Below are positions 15,032 to 24,172 of a stretch of DNA of 64,000 nucleotides, piece after piece; within the stretch, counting starts at the first letter, position 1, and every line of letters begins with the position of its first letter. The translations under genes were made by a program, and so were the position numbers. The notes under the pieces are model-generated. The model worked only from the letters and a program-made list of their open reading frames with translations, ran no database searches and was not told the DNA's origin. The DNA comes from Desulfosporosinus acididurans (GTDB taxonomy: Bacteria; Bacillota; Desulfitobacteriia; Desulfitobacteriales; Desulfitobacteriaceae): assembly GCF_001029285.1 (NCBI RefSeq), contig NZ_LDZY01000008.1:1-64000 (forward strand), read 5' to 3'.

Positions 15032-17116
15032 GTGACCAATGAGCGGATTAATGAACCTATGTTAGAATTGTTTATATTTGAGACAACACAATTAGTTGAA
15101 CAACTTGAACAAATATTAATAACCACAGAGAAAAACGCAAGCTTTACAACTGAACAAATCAATGAGATCTTCCGGATAATGCATACGATTAAAGGCTCGT
15201 CTGCCATGATGCTTTTTAATAACATCGCAGCCTTGGCACATGCTCTGGAAGATCTGTTTTTTTTCCTTAGAGAAGAAAAACCTCAAGGGGTAAATTTCTC
15301 GGAAATTATTGATCTGGTTTTCAATGGTTTAGACTTTATTAATGTAGAACTTTTGAAGCTTACGAATGGGGATGAGGTGGATGGTGAGGCCTCGCGTCTT
15401 ATCGAACAACTGCATGGATACTTACTTTCATTAAAAGGCGATCAGCTGGTTCAAGAAAATCTCCAGTCAGAATCGGATTCCTTTATACCTCAACAATTCT
15501 ATATAAGTAAAAGTAAACAATCTGGAATTGAAGGTCAGTTTGAAAATGCTTTTCAAGCCACGATTTATTTCGAAGAAAACTGTGGCATGGAGAATCTTAG
15601 AGCTTTTGGTGTTGTTAATGAGTTAGAGGGACAACTCGAAGAGTTCTATCATTTACCGCAAAACATTGAAGATGATGAATCAATTCCGGAAATTCTAACA
15701 GAGGGCTTCAGGCTTTTTATTAAAACAAATCATTCTGATGAGGAAGTCCGAGATTTACTCCAGCAAACTATGTTCCTAAAAGAACTAACTCTCAAAGGAA
15801 TTGATGATCTGGAAACAGCTTTTTGCCCCTTCAGAAATGAGCTTACACCGACTGAACTTCGGGGGGGGAATTCTTTGAACTCCCTGATGACATTAGACCA
15901 AGCGGAGAGAGACCCTACTAAAGGAAAACCAGCAGCAAGTGCTCAAAATCATCAATCCATCATTAATGTAAGTGTAGCAAAATTGGATAAACTCATGGAC
16001 CTTGTTGGCGAGATGGTTATTGCCGAGGCCATGGTAACCCAAAATCCGGATCTTAAGGGACTTGATTTACAAAACTTCCAAAAGGCCGCGCGACAATTGA
16101 ACAAAATTACAACTGAGCTTCAGGATATTGTGATGTCTGTTCGCATGGTTCCCCTAGCCGGCACTTTTCAAAAGATGAATCGTACTGTTCGGGATATGTG
16201 CAAGAAATTGAATAAGGAAGTCTCTCTTAAATTGATTGGGGAAGAAACCGAGGTTGATAAAAATATTATTGAGCATATTGCTGATCCATTAATGCACCTG
16301 ATAAGGAATTCCATCGACCATGGTATTGAAGAACCACATATTCGTGAGGCAAAAGGAAAATCGCGGTCGGGAACTATAGTATTGGAAGCTAAAAATGCCG
16401 GCAGTGACGTTCTCGTGTCAATACGGGATGATGGACAAGGATTTAATAAAGAAAAGATTCTCGCCAAAGCTTTTAAACATAACTTGTTGCCCCCAAATTT
16501 CGAGGAGTTATCAAATAAAGAGATTTATCAATTGATCTTTCTGCCTGGTTTCTCAACCAATGAATCTGTAACAGAATTTTCCGGGCGTGGTGTCGGTATG
16601 GATGTTGTTTCCAGCAATATTTCCGCAGTGGGAGGATCGGTTACCGCAGACAGTATCCCTGAAGAGGGCGCGACGATAACTTTGAAAATTCCCCTTACTT
16701 TAGCGATTATTGATGGGATGACCGTCAAAGTAGGTAATGCCCGTTATACCATACCCACTATTTCTGTTAAAGAATCTTTCAAGCCTAAGTTATCAGATAT
16801 CATAGTTGACCCCGACCAGCGAGAGATGCTTATGGTACGCGGCCATTGTTACCCCGTACTCAGGCTCCATCAGTTTTATCGTGTAAAGACGGAGATAATA
16901 GAGCTAATAAAAGGCATGATCGTTATGGTGGAGCAGGAAGGAAAGACCTTGTGCCTTTTTGTAGATGAACTTGTAGGTCAACAGCAAGTTGTTGTTAAAG
17001 CTTTACCAACCTATATCAAGACCTTGAAGGAGATTCCGGGGCTTGCGGGATGTACATTGTTAGGCGATGGCAGTATCAGTTTAATTTTAGATATTCCGGG
17101 ACTTATTTCCTATTAA
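15032..17116 (+). CDS. cheA: Chemotaxis histidine kinase CheA
   Basis: This 694-residue CheA takes signals from receptors and phosphorylates the response regulator. Domain order: Hpt at ~1-105 with His51 in RIMHTIKGSS; a long middle region where the regulator-binding domain lies; the dimerisation helices near residue 310-370 (SVAKLDKLMDLVGEMV); a HATPase with N box HLIRNSIDHGIE, DDGQGF and GRGVGMDVV; and a C-terminal CheW-like domain. GTG 15032 is chosen for GGGAGGT seven bases upstream; GTG 15023 lies inside that site. It is the first gene of a che operon with cheW and a receptor. Confidence 0.95.
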   Translation: MTNERINEPMLELFIFETTQLVEQLEQILITTEKNASFTTEQINEIFRIMHTIKGSSAMMLFNNIAALAHALEDLFFFLREEKPQGVNFSEIIDLVFNGLDFINVELLKLTNGDEVDGEASRLIEQLHGYLLSLKGDQLVQENLQSESDSFIPQQFYISKSKQSGIEGQFENAFQATIYFEENCGMENLRAFGVVNELEGQLEEFYHLPQNIEDDESIPEILTEGFRLFIKTNHSDEEVRDLLQQTMFLKELTLKGIDDLETAFCPFRNELTPTELRGGNSLNSLMTLDQAERDPTKGKPAASAQNHQSIINVSVAKLDKLMDLVGEMVIAEAMVTQNPDLKGLDLQNFQKAARQLNKITTELQDIVMSVRMVPLAGTFQKMNRTVRDMCKKLNKEVSLKLIGEETEVDKNIIEHIADPLMHLIRNSIDHGIEEPHIREAKGKSRSGTIVLEAKNAGSDVLVSIRDDGQGFNKEKILAKAFKHNLLPPNFEELSNKEIYQLIFLPGFSTNESVTEFSGRGVGMDVVSSNISAVGGSVTADSIPEEGATITLKIPLTLAIIDGMTVKVGNARYTIPTISVKESFKPKLSDIIVDPDQREMLMVRGHCYPVLRLHQFYRVKTEIIELIKGMIVMVEQEGKTLCLFVDELVGQQQVVVKALPTYIKTLKEIPGLAGCTLLGDGSISLILDIPGLISY

Positions 17117-17163
17117 ATAAAGGGGGGAAATTACATAAATCAAAGAAACAGAAAGGAGCGTCT

Positions 17164-17652
17164 ATGGTGGCCGAAATAGATCAAGAGTTTCTTGAGGAAG
17201 AAGACACCCAAAAGGGGAAATTTCTAACCTTTTTGTTGGGAAACGAATTTTACGGCATTGAAATCAAATTTGTCACTGAAATCATCGGTTTTCAACCGAT
17301 CACGGAAGTCCCAGACCTTCCGGATTATATCAAAGGTATTATAAATTTAAGGGGTAAGATTATTCCAGTCATGGATGTTCGCTTGCGTTTTAGGAAACCT
17401 TTTCGTGAGTATAATGATCGGACCTGTGTTATTGTGGTGGATGTTCTGGAAGTTTCTGTTGGTCTTATTGTCGATAGTGTTTCCGAAGTGATATCAATCT
17501 CCAAAGGAGAAATAGTTGATCCTCCTAATCTTGGCAAAGGCGGGAGCGGATACATTAAAGGTATTGGTAAAGTGGGCAGTGAGGTCAAGCTCCTCTTGGA
17601 TTGTGATAAACTGCTCAATGAGAAAGATCTTGAGAGTTTAGAAAATATGTGA
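17164..17652 (+). CDS. cheW: Chemotaxis coupling protein CheW
   Basis: This 162-residue adaptor links receptor and CheA. The single CheW domain spans residues ~20-155, with [12 protein letters not shown], the conserved [18 protein letters not shown] (18 residues), [11 protein letters not shown] and [10 protein letters not shown]. An acidic N-terminus, [10 protein letters not shown], precedes it. ATG 17164 has AGAAAGGAG five bases upstream. It lies 47 bases after cheA and just before the receptor gene, so it is part of the same unit. Confidence 0.94.
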   Translation: MVAEIDQEFLEEEDTQKGKFLTFLLGNEFYGIEIKFVTEIIGFQPITEVPDLPDYIKGIINLRGKIIPVMDVRLRFRKPFREYNDRTCVIVVDVLEVSVGLIVDSVSEVISISKGEIVDPPNLGKGGSGYIKGIGKVGSEVKLLLDCDKLLNEKDLESLENM

Positions 17653-17672
17653 CCTTGAGGAGGGACTGTCCC

Positions 17673-20201
17673 ATGAAGTGGTTCTTGAATATGAAGATAA
17701 GTGTCAAGCTTCTAGTTTCTTTTATTATAGTTGCCCTGCTATCCGGCGTTGTTGGTCTTGTCGGCATTATCAATTTGAAAAAATCGGATACTCAATATTC
17801 CAGTCTCTATACGAATTATGGTGTATCTTTGAGCTATTTATCCAATATTGCAGAGGGTTTTCAACGTATGAGAGTCAATTTGCGAGATCTTATGGTCGAT
17901 ACAAATCAAGGCAATAAGCAAAACTATATTAATAGTATTAAAACTTTAGAAAAAAACGTTCAGGATAATATGAACATTTATGAAAAAAACATTAGTACCT
18001 CAGAGGACCGGGCTCTTTTCAGTCAACTTCAGGAGGCCTGGAATAAGTTATTACCGGTTGTTGATAAAGAAATAGCCTTAGCTTCATCTCAACAAGAGCA
18101 ACAAGCTTATATTATTTCAACCAGTGAGGGGACTCAAGTTACCCAATTGGTTGATGATGCCATAAACAAAGTGATTAATCAAAATATTACAACCGGAAAT
18201 CGATTATCTAACCAATATGGACAAAACGCTGAAAGCACAATCAATCTTATGATCGGTATTATTGTTTTCTGTATGTTCATGGCTGTAGTTCTTGGAATTG
18301 TTCTTTCCCGTATTATTAGTAAGCCTATAAGAAGACTTGCTGAAGGAGCTGAGAAGATTGCTCTTGGGGAGATAGACCTGAAATTTGAAGCGAAGACTAG
18401 GGATGAACTTGGGATACTTGAAAAGTCTTTTGGGAAAATGATCGATAGTATCCGCACCCAGGCCGAGACGGCCGATAAAATCGCGGCGGGTGATCTTAAT
18501 GTACAGGTTCCAGTTCGTTCTGATAAGGATGTGCTCTCGAAAAGTTTAGAGCAAGTTGTGCATACTCTGCGAAACTTTCTTGATGAGATGGGTCATATGT
18601 CCAAAGAACATGATCTTGGCGACATTGATATCTTTGTCCCCGCGGAAAACTTTCAAGGTGCCTATAGAACTATGGCACAGGGCGTTAACGATATGGTTAA
18701 GGGACATCTTAGCGTCAAGAAGAAAGCAATGGCCTGTATTTCAGAGTTTGCTAAAGGCAACTTTAACGCAGAACTTGAAAAGTTCCCCGGAAAGAAAGCA
18801 TTCATTAACGAAAACATCGAAGCCCTTCGCCATAATCTAAAGGAAGTTAGTTCGGAAATTGGCATATTAATTGGGGCTTCTAAGGAAGGACGTTTAGCTG
18901 AACGGGCAAATGCTAAGCTATTCAAGGGGGATTGGGCTGATCTGGTCCAAGGCCTGAATGGCCTAATCGATGCTATTCTTGAACCGATCCAAGAAGCTGC
19001 TGGCGTACTTGATGAAATGGCCAAAGGAAATTTGCGGGTCAACGTTAAAGGAAATTATCAGGGGGATCATGCAAAAATCAAACAGGCCCTGAATGAAACT
19101 ATAAGTACCTTGGACTCTTATGTTAGTGAGATATCAGATGCTCTTACACAGATGGCTAATGGTAATCTCGATGTGGAAATCAGTAAGGACTACAGGGGAG
19201 ACTTTTCTGAAATCAAAAAGTCCTTAAATAACATTATTCAATCCCTCAACGACGTTTTTAGTGATATTAATAATGCTTCAACTCAAGTTGCAGCAGGTTC
19301 CAGCCAGGTTTCCGACTCTGCTCAATCTCTTTCTCAGGGTTCAACAGAGCAAGCCAGTGCCATTGAAGAATTGACTGCTTCTCTCGAGGAAATTGCCTCG
19401 CAGACGAAACTTAATGCTTCAAATGCCGATAAGGCTAACGGACTAGCCTTCGCTGCCAAAGACGATGCAATTGAAGGCAATAATCAGATGAAGGAAATGC
19501 TTAAAGCAATGGATGTTATCAATGAAGCTTCCGGCAATATTTCCAAGATTATTAAAGTAATTGATGAAATTGCCTTCCAGACCAATACCTTAGCCCTTAA
19601 TGCCGCAGTTGAAGCTGCGCGGGCCGGACAGCATGGCAAAGGTTTCGCGGTAGTAGCAGAGGAAGTTCGCAATCTTGCCACTCGCAGCGCAAATGCCGCT
19701 AAAGAAACGACACTTCTAATTGAAGGTTCAATTAAGAAGGTTGAAGGCGGAACGAAGATTGCTAATGACACTGCTGCAGCCTTAAGTAAGATTGTAGACG
19801 GTGTTGCTGAAGCTGCTGAGCTTGTCGGGGAAATTGCAAATGCATCTAACGAGCAAGCCTTAGGAATTAATCAGATTAACCAGGGAATTCAACAAGTTTC
19901 AGCTGTAGTTCAAACGAACTCTGCTACTTCTGAGGAAAGCGCGGCTGCCAGCGAGGAATTGTCGAGTCAAGCAGAGCTTTTGAGAGAACAAGTAAGCCGC
20001 TTTAAGCTCAAAAAGACTCGATATGCTTCTATGATCAAAAGTTTTGATGAGCTCAATCCCGAAGTTATTAAGATGCTCGAGAGCATGAAGCAAAGAAAAA
20101 GAGGAACTGAGAATTCAATGGATCAAGGCTATGGTGAAGCTGCCGCTGCGAGACATAATCCTAAAATTACTTTAAGCGATAGTGAGTTTGGCAAGTATTA
20201 A
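17673..20201 (+). CDS. Methyl-accepting chemotaxis protein with poly-HAMP array
   Basis: This 842-residue receptor has TM1 (residues ~9-30), a ~155-residue extracytoplasmic helical sensor (4HB_MCP type), TM2 (~186-206) and a canonical HAMP. At least three more HAMP-like repeats follow (each with a GNL/GDL element: [27 protein letters not shown]). The signalling tip contains [18 protein letters not shown] and [13 protein letters not shown]. There is no C-terminal CheR-binding pentapeptide. ATG 17673 follows GAGGAGGG; an in-frame ATG at 17649 overlaps cheW and lacks a site. The stacked HAMPs suggest signal processing between membrane and tip. The ligand is unknown. Confidence 0.93.
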   Translation: MKWFLNMKISVKLLVSFIIVALLSGVVGLVGIINLKKSDTQYSSLYTNYGVSLSYLSNIAEGFQRMRVNLRDLMVDTNQGNKQNYINSIKTLEKNVQDNMNIYEKNISTSEDRALFSQLQEAWNKLLPVVDKEIALASSQQEQQAYIISTSEGTQVTQLVDDAINKVINQNITTGNRLSNQYGQNAESTINLMIGIIVFCMFMAVVLGIVLSRIISKPIRRLAEGAEKIALGEIDLKFEAKTRDELGILEKSFGKMIDSIRTQAETADKIAAGDLNVQVPVRSDKDVLSKSLEQVVHTLRNFLDEMGHMSKEHDLGDIDIFVPAENFQGAYRTMAQGVNDMVKGHLSVKKKAMACISEFAKGNFNAELEKFPGKKAFINENIEALRHNLKEVSSEIGILIGASKEGRLAERANAKLFKGDWADLVQGLNGLIDAILEPIQEAAGVLDEMAKGNLRVNVKGNYQGDHAKIKQALNETISTLDSYVSEISDALTQMANGNLDVEISKDYRGDFSEIKKSLNNIIQSLNDVFSDINNASTQVAAGSSQVSDSAQSLSQGSTEQASAIEELTASLEEIASQTKLNASNADKANGLAFAAKDDAIEGNNQMKEMLKAMDVINEASGNISKIIKVIDEIAFQTNTLALNAAVEAARAGQHGKGFAVVAEEVRNLATRSANAAKETTLLIEGSIKKVEGGTKIANDTAAALSKIVDGVAEAAELVGEIANASNEQALGINQINQGIQQVSAVVQTNSATSEESAAASEELSSQAELLREQVSRFKLKKTRYASMIKSFDELNPEVIKMLESMKQRKRGTENSMDQGYGEAAAARHNPKITLSDSEFGKY

Positions 20202-20217
20202 TCAACTAACTTAAATG

Positions 20218-20240
20218 AGAGAGCCTTCGGGCTCTTCTCA
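20218..20240 (+). terminator. Short terminator-like hairpin after the receptor
   Basis: AGAGCC (20220-20225), loop TTCG, GGCTCT (20230-20235) and TCTCA follow the receptor stop. The UUCG tetraloop is stable but the T tract is poor. Confidence 0.5.
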
Positions 20241-20345
20241 AGTCTTTTGCCCAAACCAGACAGGGGGCTGCATCAGCCGAAGCTTGATCATGAAAGTGGA
20301 TAATGGAGAAATTAATGTTGTTTCACAGTCCATTATGATTTAATC

Positions 20346-20374
20346 TTGAGATCGGAATGAGGTATTATTATAAT
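20346..20374 (+). promoter_or_regulatory. Sigma-A type promoter of the CheY-like gene
   Basis: TTGAGA (20346-20351), exactly 17 bases, TATAAT (20369-20374), 33 bases before the start codon. The regulator gene therefore seems to have its own promoter, apart from cheA-cheW-mcp. Confidence 0.7.
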
Positions 20375-20406
20375 AAGTCATTTTCATGAAGGAGGAAAAT
20401 TAATTT

Positions 20407-20814
20407 ATGAATATACTTATCGCTGAGGACGATATGCCTAGCCGTAAATTTCTGTCAAAGTTTCTTTCCCAGTACGGCGACGTTGATATGGTTGTGGATG
20501 GCTTAGAAGCGTTAGATGCCTACCTAATTTCAATTAAAGAGAATAATTCTTATGATCTTATCTGCCTGGATATCATGATGCCCAAAGTCGATGGGGTAAG
20601 GGTACTTAAGGCAATCAGAGATTATGAGGCCAAACGGGGTGTCCCTCAAGATAAAAGGGTTAAGGTAATAATGACAACAGCCTTGGAAGGAACTGATTTC
20701 GTTAAAAATTCCTTTGAGCTCGGATGCGAGGCATACGCAGCGAAGCCCATTGATACTCAAAAACTTTTGGAAGTCCTTGAAAAGCTCGGCCTGCTTGAAT
20801 TCCCTTCGCAATGA
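20407..20814 (+). CDS. CheY-like single-domain response regulator
   Basis: This 135-residue receiver domain has no output domain. The acidic pocket is EDD (7-9), the phosphorylated residue Asp55 in LDIMMPKVDG, a Thr at ~91 (MTTAL) and Lys113 in AAKPID. AAGGAGGAAAATT precedes ATG 20407. It sits 200 bases after the receptor gene, so it is probably the CheA target and may act on the flagellar switch or, with the aspartate-rich loop SIKENNSYD, on another partner. It is less like true CheY than like stand-alone RR proteins of sensory clusters. Confidence 0.88.
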   Translation: MNILIAEDDMPSRKFLSKFLSQYGDVDMVVDGLEALDAYLISIKENNSYDLICLDIMMPKVDGVRVLKAIRDYEAKRGVPQDKRVKVIMTTALEGTDFVKNSFELGCEAYAAKPIDTQKLLEVLEKLGLLEFPSQ

Positions 20815-21078
20815 GTGTCAATTAATAATATTAATCATAAAGATAGCGATTGGCTATAGACTTTGGGCTTTGAGAATGTTATTCGTTACACAAGATCAAG
20901 GGCAGTAAGGTGTTAATAAAGGATAAGTTAGCTAATTAGGGTTAGGAATGTGAATGTAATAACTATCTCATAAGTAATAATTCAATAGGCCGCACTAATC
21001 TCCTAGCTATTTAAAAGTTATCTTTAGAGAATTGGTATTTCAAGATCTTGAATTAAAGTTATAAAGGAGGCGTTTTAT

Positions 21079-21240
21079 ATGTTCGCTTGGATTTCGATGA
21101 TAATGTTAGCTATTTTTCTTGGGGCCTGCGCTGTAGTAATTGCTGCTTCTTGTTATCACCTTTCGAAACTGATTCACAAGCGTTTCAGTAAGCGCGATTA
21201 TTTGATTAAGCCTCATCAATTAAAGCCTAGTCATGGATAA
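21079..21240 (+). CDS. Small membrane protein (53 aa)
   Basis: This 53-residue protein has one long hydrophobic helix (residues ~4-27, MIMLAIFLGACAVVIAA) with two cysteines, then a basic tail (KLIHKRFSKRDYLIKPHQLK). AAAGGAGG is eight bases upstream of ATG 21079, and a strong terminator lies 30 bases after the stop, so expression is likely. No family is recognised. Confidence 0.6.
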   Translation: MFAWISMIMLAIFLGACAVVIAASCYHLSKLIHKRFSKRDYLIKPHQLKPSHG

Positions 21241-21271
21241 GAACCCTGGGGGAATTTATAAAAGTTAAGTC

Positions 21272-21312
21272 AAAAGGGACTACCACTATCAAAAGTGGTG
21301 GTCCCTTTTAAA
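21272..21312. terminator. Bidirectional terminator
   Basis: AAAAGGGACTACCACT (21272-21287) pairs with AGTGGTGGTCCCTTTT (21294-21309) around ATCAAA, with one mismatch. It serves the small membrane gene and the convergent cysteine-rich gene, whose stop codon lies in its right arm. Confidence 0.85.
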
Positions 21313-21898
21313 ATAACCTAAAATCTTCAATTGGTATTTCCTTCGTAAAAGTTTCTGTTGGCGGATCAATTCTATTAACTCCCGATATCATAGCTTTAAT
21401 GGTTGGAGAGCATTCCTTAATAAAGTTATCTAATCTTGAACTGCTCATTCCATCTTCATAATTCAGTTTGCTATTTAAATCATTGTTCAAATTATATTCT
21501 TTGCTTGAAAAGTATTCATCAAATCTCGCTTCGATTTGCGGCGGCCCAAATTTAGCTGCTTCTCGGCAAACATATAAACGGCATAGTGGTGTCGCGGCGT
21601 CTTTGGGTAACATACAGCCTGTATTACTTGCAAAGGGACAATGATTAAAACCGGATTTCATTTCGACCATTATTCCGTTATAACCTTCGATTATTTGTCC
21701 TTTACTTAAGATTAGGGTATAGATATCAGGATAATTTAGATATAAAAACACTAAATCGAAAAGACAAAATTCTGGTTCATAAGAACAACAACCTAATTTT
21801 TTCGGATCATTGGCAGCATTTCGGCAGCAAACTGAACAGAGATTGGTACAGATACTTGGGCGTAAAGGATCATTAATAATTTTAAATTCTGCTAACAT
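21308..21898 (-). CDS. Cysteine-rich protein, YkgJ-like iron/zinc-binding candidate
   Basis: This 196-residue protein carries a dense cysteine set in two groups: CTNLCSVCCRNAANDPKKLG, followed by CCSYEPEFC, then CPFASNTGCMLP and CRLYVCRE. The spacing recalls the YkgJ/UPF0153 cysteine-cluster proteins, which bind Zn or an Fe-S cluster, but the match is partial. ATG 21898 is chosen because GAGAGAGGG lies upstream on the minus strand; an earlier ATG at 21961 lacks a site. It converges on the 53-residue membrane gene. Confidence 0.6.
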   Translation of the reverse strand: MLAEFKIINDPLRPSICTNLCSVCCRNAANDPKKLGCCSYEPEFCLFDLVFLYLNYPDIYTLILSKGQIIEGYNGIMVEMKSGFNHCPFASNTGCMLPKDAATPLCRLYVCREAAKFGPPQIEARFDEYFSSKEYNLNNDLNSKLNYEDGMSSSRLDNFIKECSPTIKAMISGVNRIDPPTETFTKEIPIEDFRLF

Positions 21899-22153
21899 TC
21901 TAAATCCCTCTCTCAAATCCTTTATTGTTGAGTTCTTAATAACTTGATTAAAACAGATCAATTATACTTTTAACGTGACAGGGCATCTTAATGGTACTAT
22001 GATTATATAAAAATGGAGTATTTTCTAATATCAAGTCTAAAAAGTGTGACTAGTTTAACAAAATGATTAAGGCTTGTAAAGCAGGAAAATGATAATACTA
22101 ACATGATAATACGAAATTGTTAGATAGCCAACGTGAGTTAATTTAAGGAAATC

Positions 22154-23029
22154 GTGCAAAGAAAAGAGGATGGGCAAGTGCATTTTGAAACGAGATATTT
22201 TTCTAAATCGGATGAAGATTTGGCAGCTCATTGGTTATTATTTCGGGAGAACAAAATTGTTACCCTTAATGACAAGCTGCAATTTACACCGTCAGAAATT
22301 AAGACCTATAAATTTGAAGAAAATTTAATTCGCTGCCAACAAATTGAAGGATTAAATGGGCATTTGCTTAATGTTGCGGAGCTGAGTCAGGAGACAATTG
22401 TACCGGGGGAGATGACATGTGTAAATCTAAGGCAGTTACTGGGTAAAGTCCCGGATGAATTATTTTTTTTGGCGGGAAAAGCTTCCCAACTATTGTTCTG
22501 GGACAGTACCCATCAATTCTGCAGCCGGTGCGGAGGTCAAACAGAGAATAAGTACGATGAAAGGGCTAAAATTTGTCCTGCATGTGGTCTTGTCAATTAT
22601 CCACGGATTTCCCCCGCAATTATTGTAGCGATTATCAAAGGGCATGACATTTTACTGGCCAAGGGGAGCCGTTTTCAAGGCGGTTTCTATAGTGTTTTGG
22701 CAGGGTTTGTGGAGCCGGGGGAAACCTTTGAGGAGTGTGTGCAACGGGAAGTCGGGGAAGAAGTCGGCATTAAGGTCAAAAATATCAAGTATTTTGGCAG
22801 TCAGCCTTGGCCCTTCCCCGATTCATTAATGGTGGGTTTTACTGCTGAATATGCGAGTGGGGATATAAACATTGATAATAAAGAAATCATCGATGCCGGC
22901 TGGTTTACTTCGGAAAGCCTGCCTCTAATACCAAAGGCGGGAAGCATAGCCCGGCGATTAATTGATTGGTTTGTTGAAAGTCAAGATAAACTGGAAAAAC
23001 CAATTGGCGATATTAAAGAACATCTGTAG
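22154..23029 (+). CDS. nudC: NAD+ diphosphatase (NudC)
   Basis: NudC hydrolyses NAD(H) to NMN(H) and AMP, and removes NAD caps from RNA. This 291-residue enzyme has an N-terminal domain, a zinc ribbon (CSRCGG ... CPACG, residues ~122-142) and a Nudix domain. The Nudix box reads GFVEPGETFEECVQREVGEE, and the NAD-specific SQPWPFPDS lies ~17 residues after it. GTG 22154 has AAGGAAAT upstream. A small membrane protein gene follows 14 bases later. Confidence 0.92.
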   Translation: MQRKEDGQVHFETRYFSKSDEDLAAHWLLFRENKIVTLNDKLQFTPSEIKTYKFEENLIRCQQIEGLNGHLLNVAELSQETIVPGEMTCVNLRQLLGKVPDELFFLAGKASQLLFWDSTHQFCSRCGGQTENKYDERAKICPACGLVNYPRISPAIIVAIIKGHDILLAKGSRFQGGFYSVLAGFVEPGETFEECVQREVGEEVGIKVKNIKYFGSQPWPFPDSLMVGFTAEYASGDINIDNKEIIDAGWFTSESLPLIPKAGSIARRLIDWFVESQDKLEKPIGDIKEHL

Positions 23030-23043
23030 TTTGGGGGATGACG

Positions 23044-23367
23044 ATGACGGCAAATATAATCCTGATGATAGCAGCTATAGTTATTGGCGTACTTATAGTT
23101 GTTAAATTTATACGTTTTATCGTTAGAGGAATAGTATTGCTGGCAGTATTAGCTTCGATCATATTTTTGCTTCTGAATATGACCCAGGGAACGCCAGCGA
23201 AAAACCTTACAACAACCAAATTACAAACCACAGTGCAGAGCGGACTGGGTAACATTACTCAAAAACTTAAAACGATTAACTACAAGCAAGCTCAAACAAA
23301 TTTCCAAAATGCTCTAACTCAAAGCATAGATTATGGCAAACAAGCATTGGCAAAAATTAGTCACTGA
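23044..23367 (+). CDS. Hypothetical membrane protein (107 aa)
   Basis: The N-terminal half contains two adjacent hydrophobic helices (residues ~3-20 and 26-46). The C-terminal half is soluble, rich in Gln, Asn and Thr (TTTKLQTTVQSGLGNITQ), and has an amphipathic look. ATG 23044 is preferred because the GGGGG site ends directly against ATG 23038. It is likely co-transcribed with nudC. No family is recognised. Confidence 0.65.
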   Translation: MTANIILMIAAIVIGVLIVVKFIRFIVRGIVLLAVLASIIFLLLNMTQGTPAKNLTTTKLQTTVQSGLGNITQKLKTINYKQAQTNFQNALTQSIDYGKQALAKISH

Positions 23368-23487
23368 GTTATTCACCCTCCTATCGCAAAGAGAAGCAAA
23401 GGCAAAATTGCTCAATCACCATCTTTCTGCGTCATTATAAAGCAGGGTCTAGTTCGCATCTGCTGAAAGAATAGGTGAAAAAGAAAA

Positions 23488-23512
23488 GGCCTAGGCGCTT
23501 TGCACCTAGGCC
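23488..23512 (-). terminator. Terminator for the 38-aa membrane gene
   Basis: GGCCTAGG (23488-23495) and CCTAGGCC (23505-23512) form an 8-bp stem. On the minus strand it is followed by TTTTCTTTTTC. It lies seven bases beyond the small minus-strand gene. Confidence 0.75.
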
Positions 23513-23519
23513 GAACCGC

Positions 23520-23636
23520 CTAAAAATGGAAAGGTTGGGGTGGAACATGAGGTCTTAATAGTTTGCGTAACACCCATAGTTCCCAGATGATTATTGACAA
23601 CAGGACAATTATAATAATCAATGCCGTTATAATCAT
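23520..23636 (-). CDS. Very small membrane protein (38 aa)
   Basis: On the minus strand AAAGGAGTGAACCGT precedes ATG 23636, and the frame runs MIITALIIIIVLLSIIIWEL, then WVLRKLLRPHVPPQPFHF. That is one hydrophobic helix, a basic turn and a proline-rich tail. A good ribosome binding site upstream and a terminator directly downstream support expression. Form and size recall small sporulation or stress membrane peptides, but no family is recognised. Confidence 0.6.
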   Translation of the reverse strand: MIITALIIIIVLLSIIIWELWVLRKLLRPHVPPQPFHF

Positions 23637-23782
23637 ACGGTTCACTCCTTTATTTTGTGCTAATCTTAAGTGCGAGAGGATTCCTAATACATGCTATTCA
23701 GCATGTCCAGCAGATGTTCATAACTTTGAAAATTTGCATAAAAAAGCTCGAGAAATTCTGTAAAATTCTTGATGATTTGCGG

Positions 23783-23811
23783 TTGACAAATACTAACAAA
23801 ATGAGTATGAT
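23783..23811 (+). promoter_or_regulatory. Promoter of the trp operon
   Basis: TTGACA (23783-23788), 17 bases, TATGAT (23806-23811). It starts the T-box leader. Confidence 0.8.
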
Positions 23812-23819
23812 ACATAGTA

Positions 23820-24110
23820 ATTAAATAACTCACCCTAAACCGTTGAAGTGGAGATAAAAACAAATCGTGCACTTCCAGAGAGCCGGAGTTGCTGTGAACC
23901 GGCAGAACGCAGATTGTTAAATGGACCACGGAGGGCGCGACGAAAGGCATTGCCGAGTATTTCGCGACGTGGAGGCATACGTCAGTTGCCAGGAATATGA
24001 TGGTATTCTGTTAAGCGTGCGGAATTTTTTTCCGTGAAGCAAGGTGGCACCGCGGGTATTGTATTGAATTCAACCCGTCCTTGACTATATAGTCATTGGA
24101 CGGGTTTTTT
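23820..24110 (+). promoter_or_regulatory. T-box leader (tRNA-Trp sensing) of the trp operon
   Basis: The T-box sequence AAGGTGGCACCGCGG is at 24041-24055. Stem I has AGAGAGCCGGAGTTGCTGTG and a paired CCGGC. The likely specifier is TGG at 23922-23924 in AAATGGACCAC, which codes for Trp and matches the operon. A terminator (AACCCGTCC 24072-24080 with GGACGGGTT 24098-24106, then T6) closes the leader. Uncharged tRNA-Trp should favour the antiterminator and let trpE be transcribed. Confidence 0.92.
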
Positions 24111-24172
24111 GACGTTTAAAGACAAGGTCCTCCCGTCCATGAACGAAGCGCGCATGTTCAAAGGAGGTAATT

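Noticed and set aside
23563-23763. Plus-strand 66-residue frame between the small membrane gene and the trp leader
   Set aside because: Its 5' half is the antisense of the 38-aa gene, and no RBS is present. The Cys-containing 3' part has no motif.
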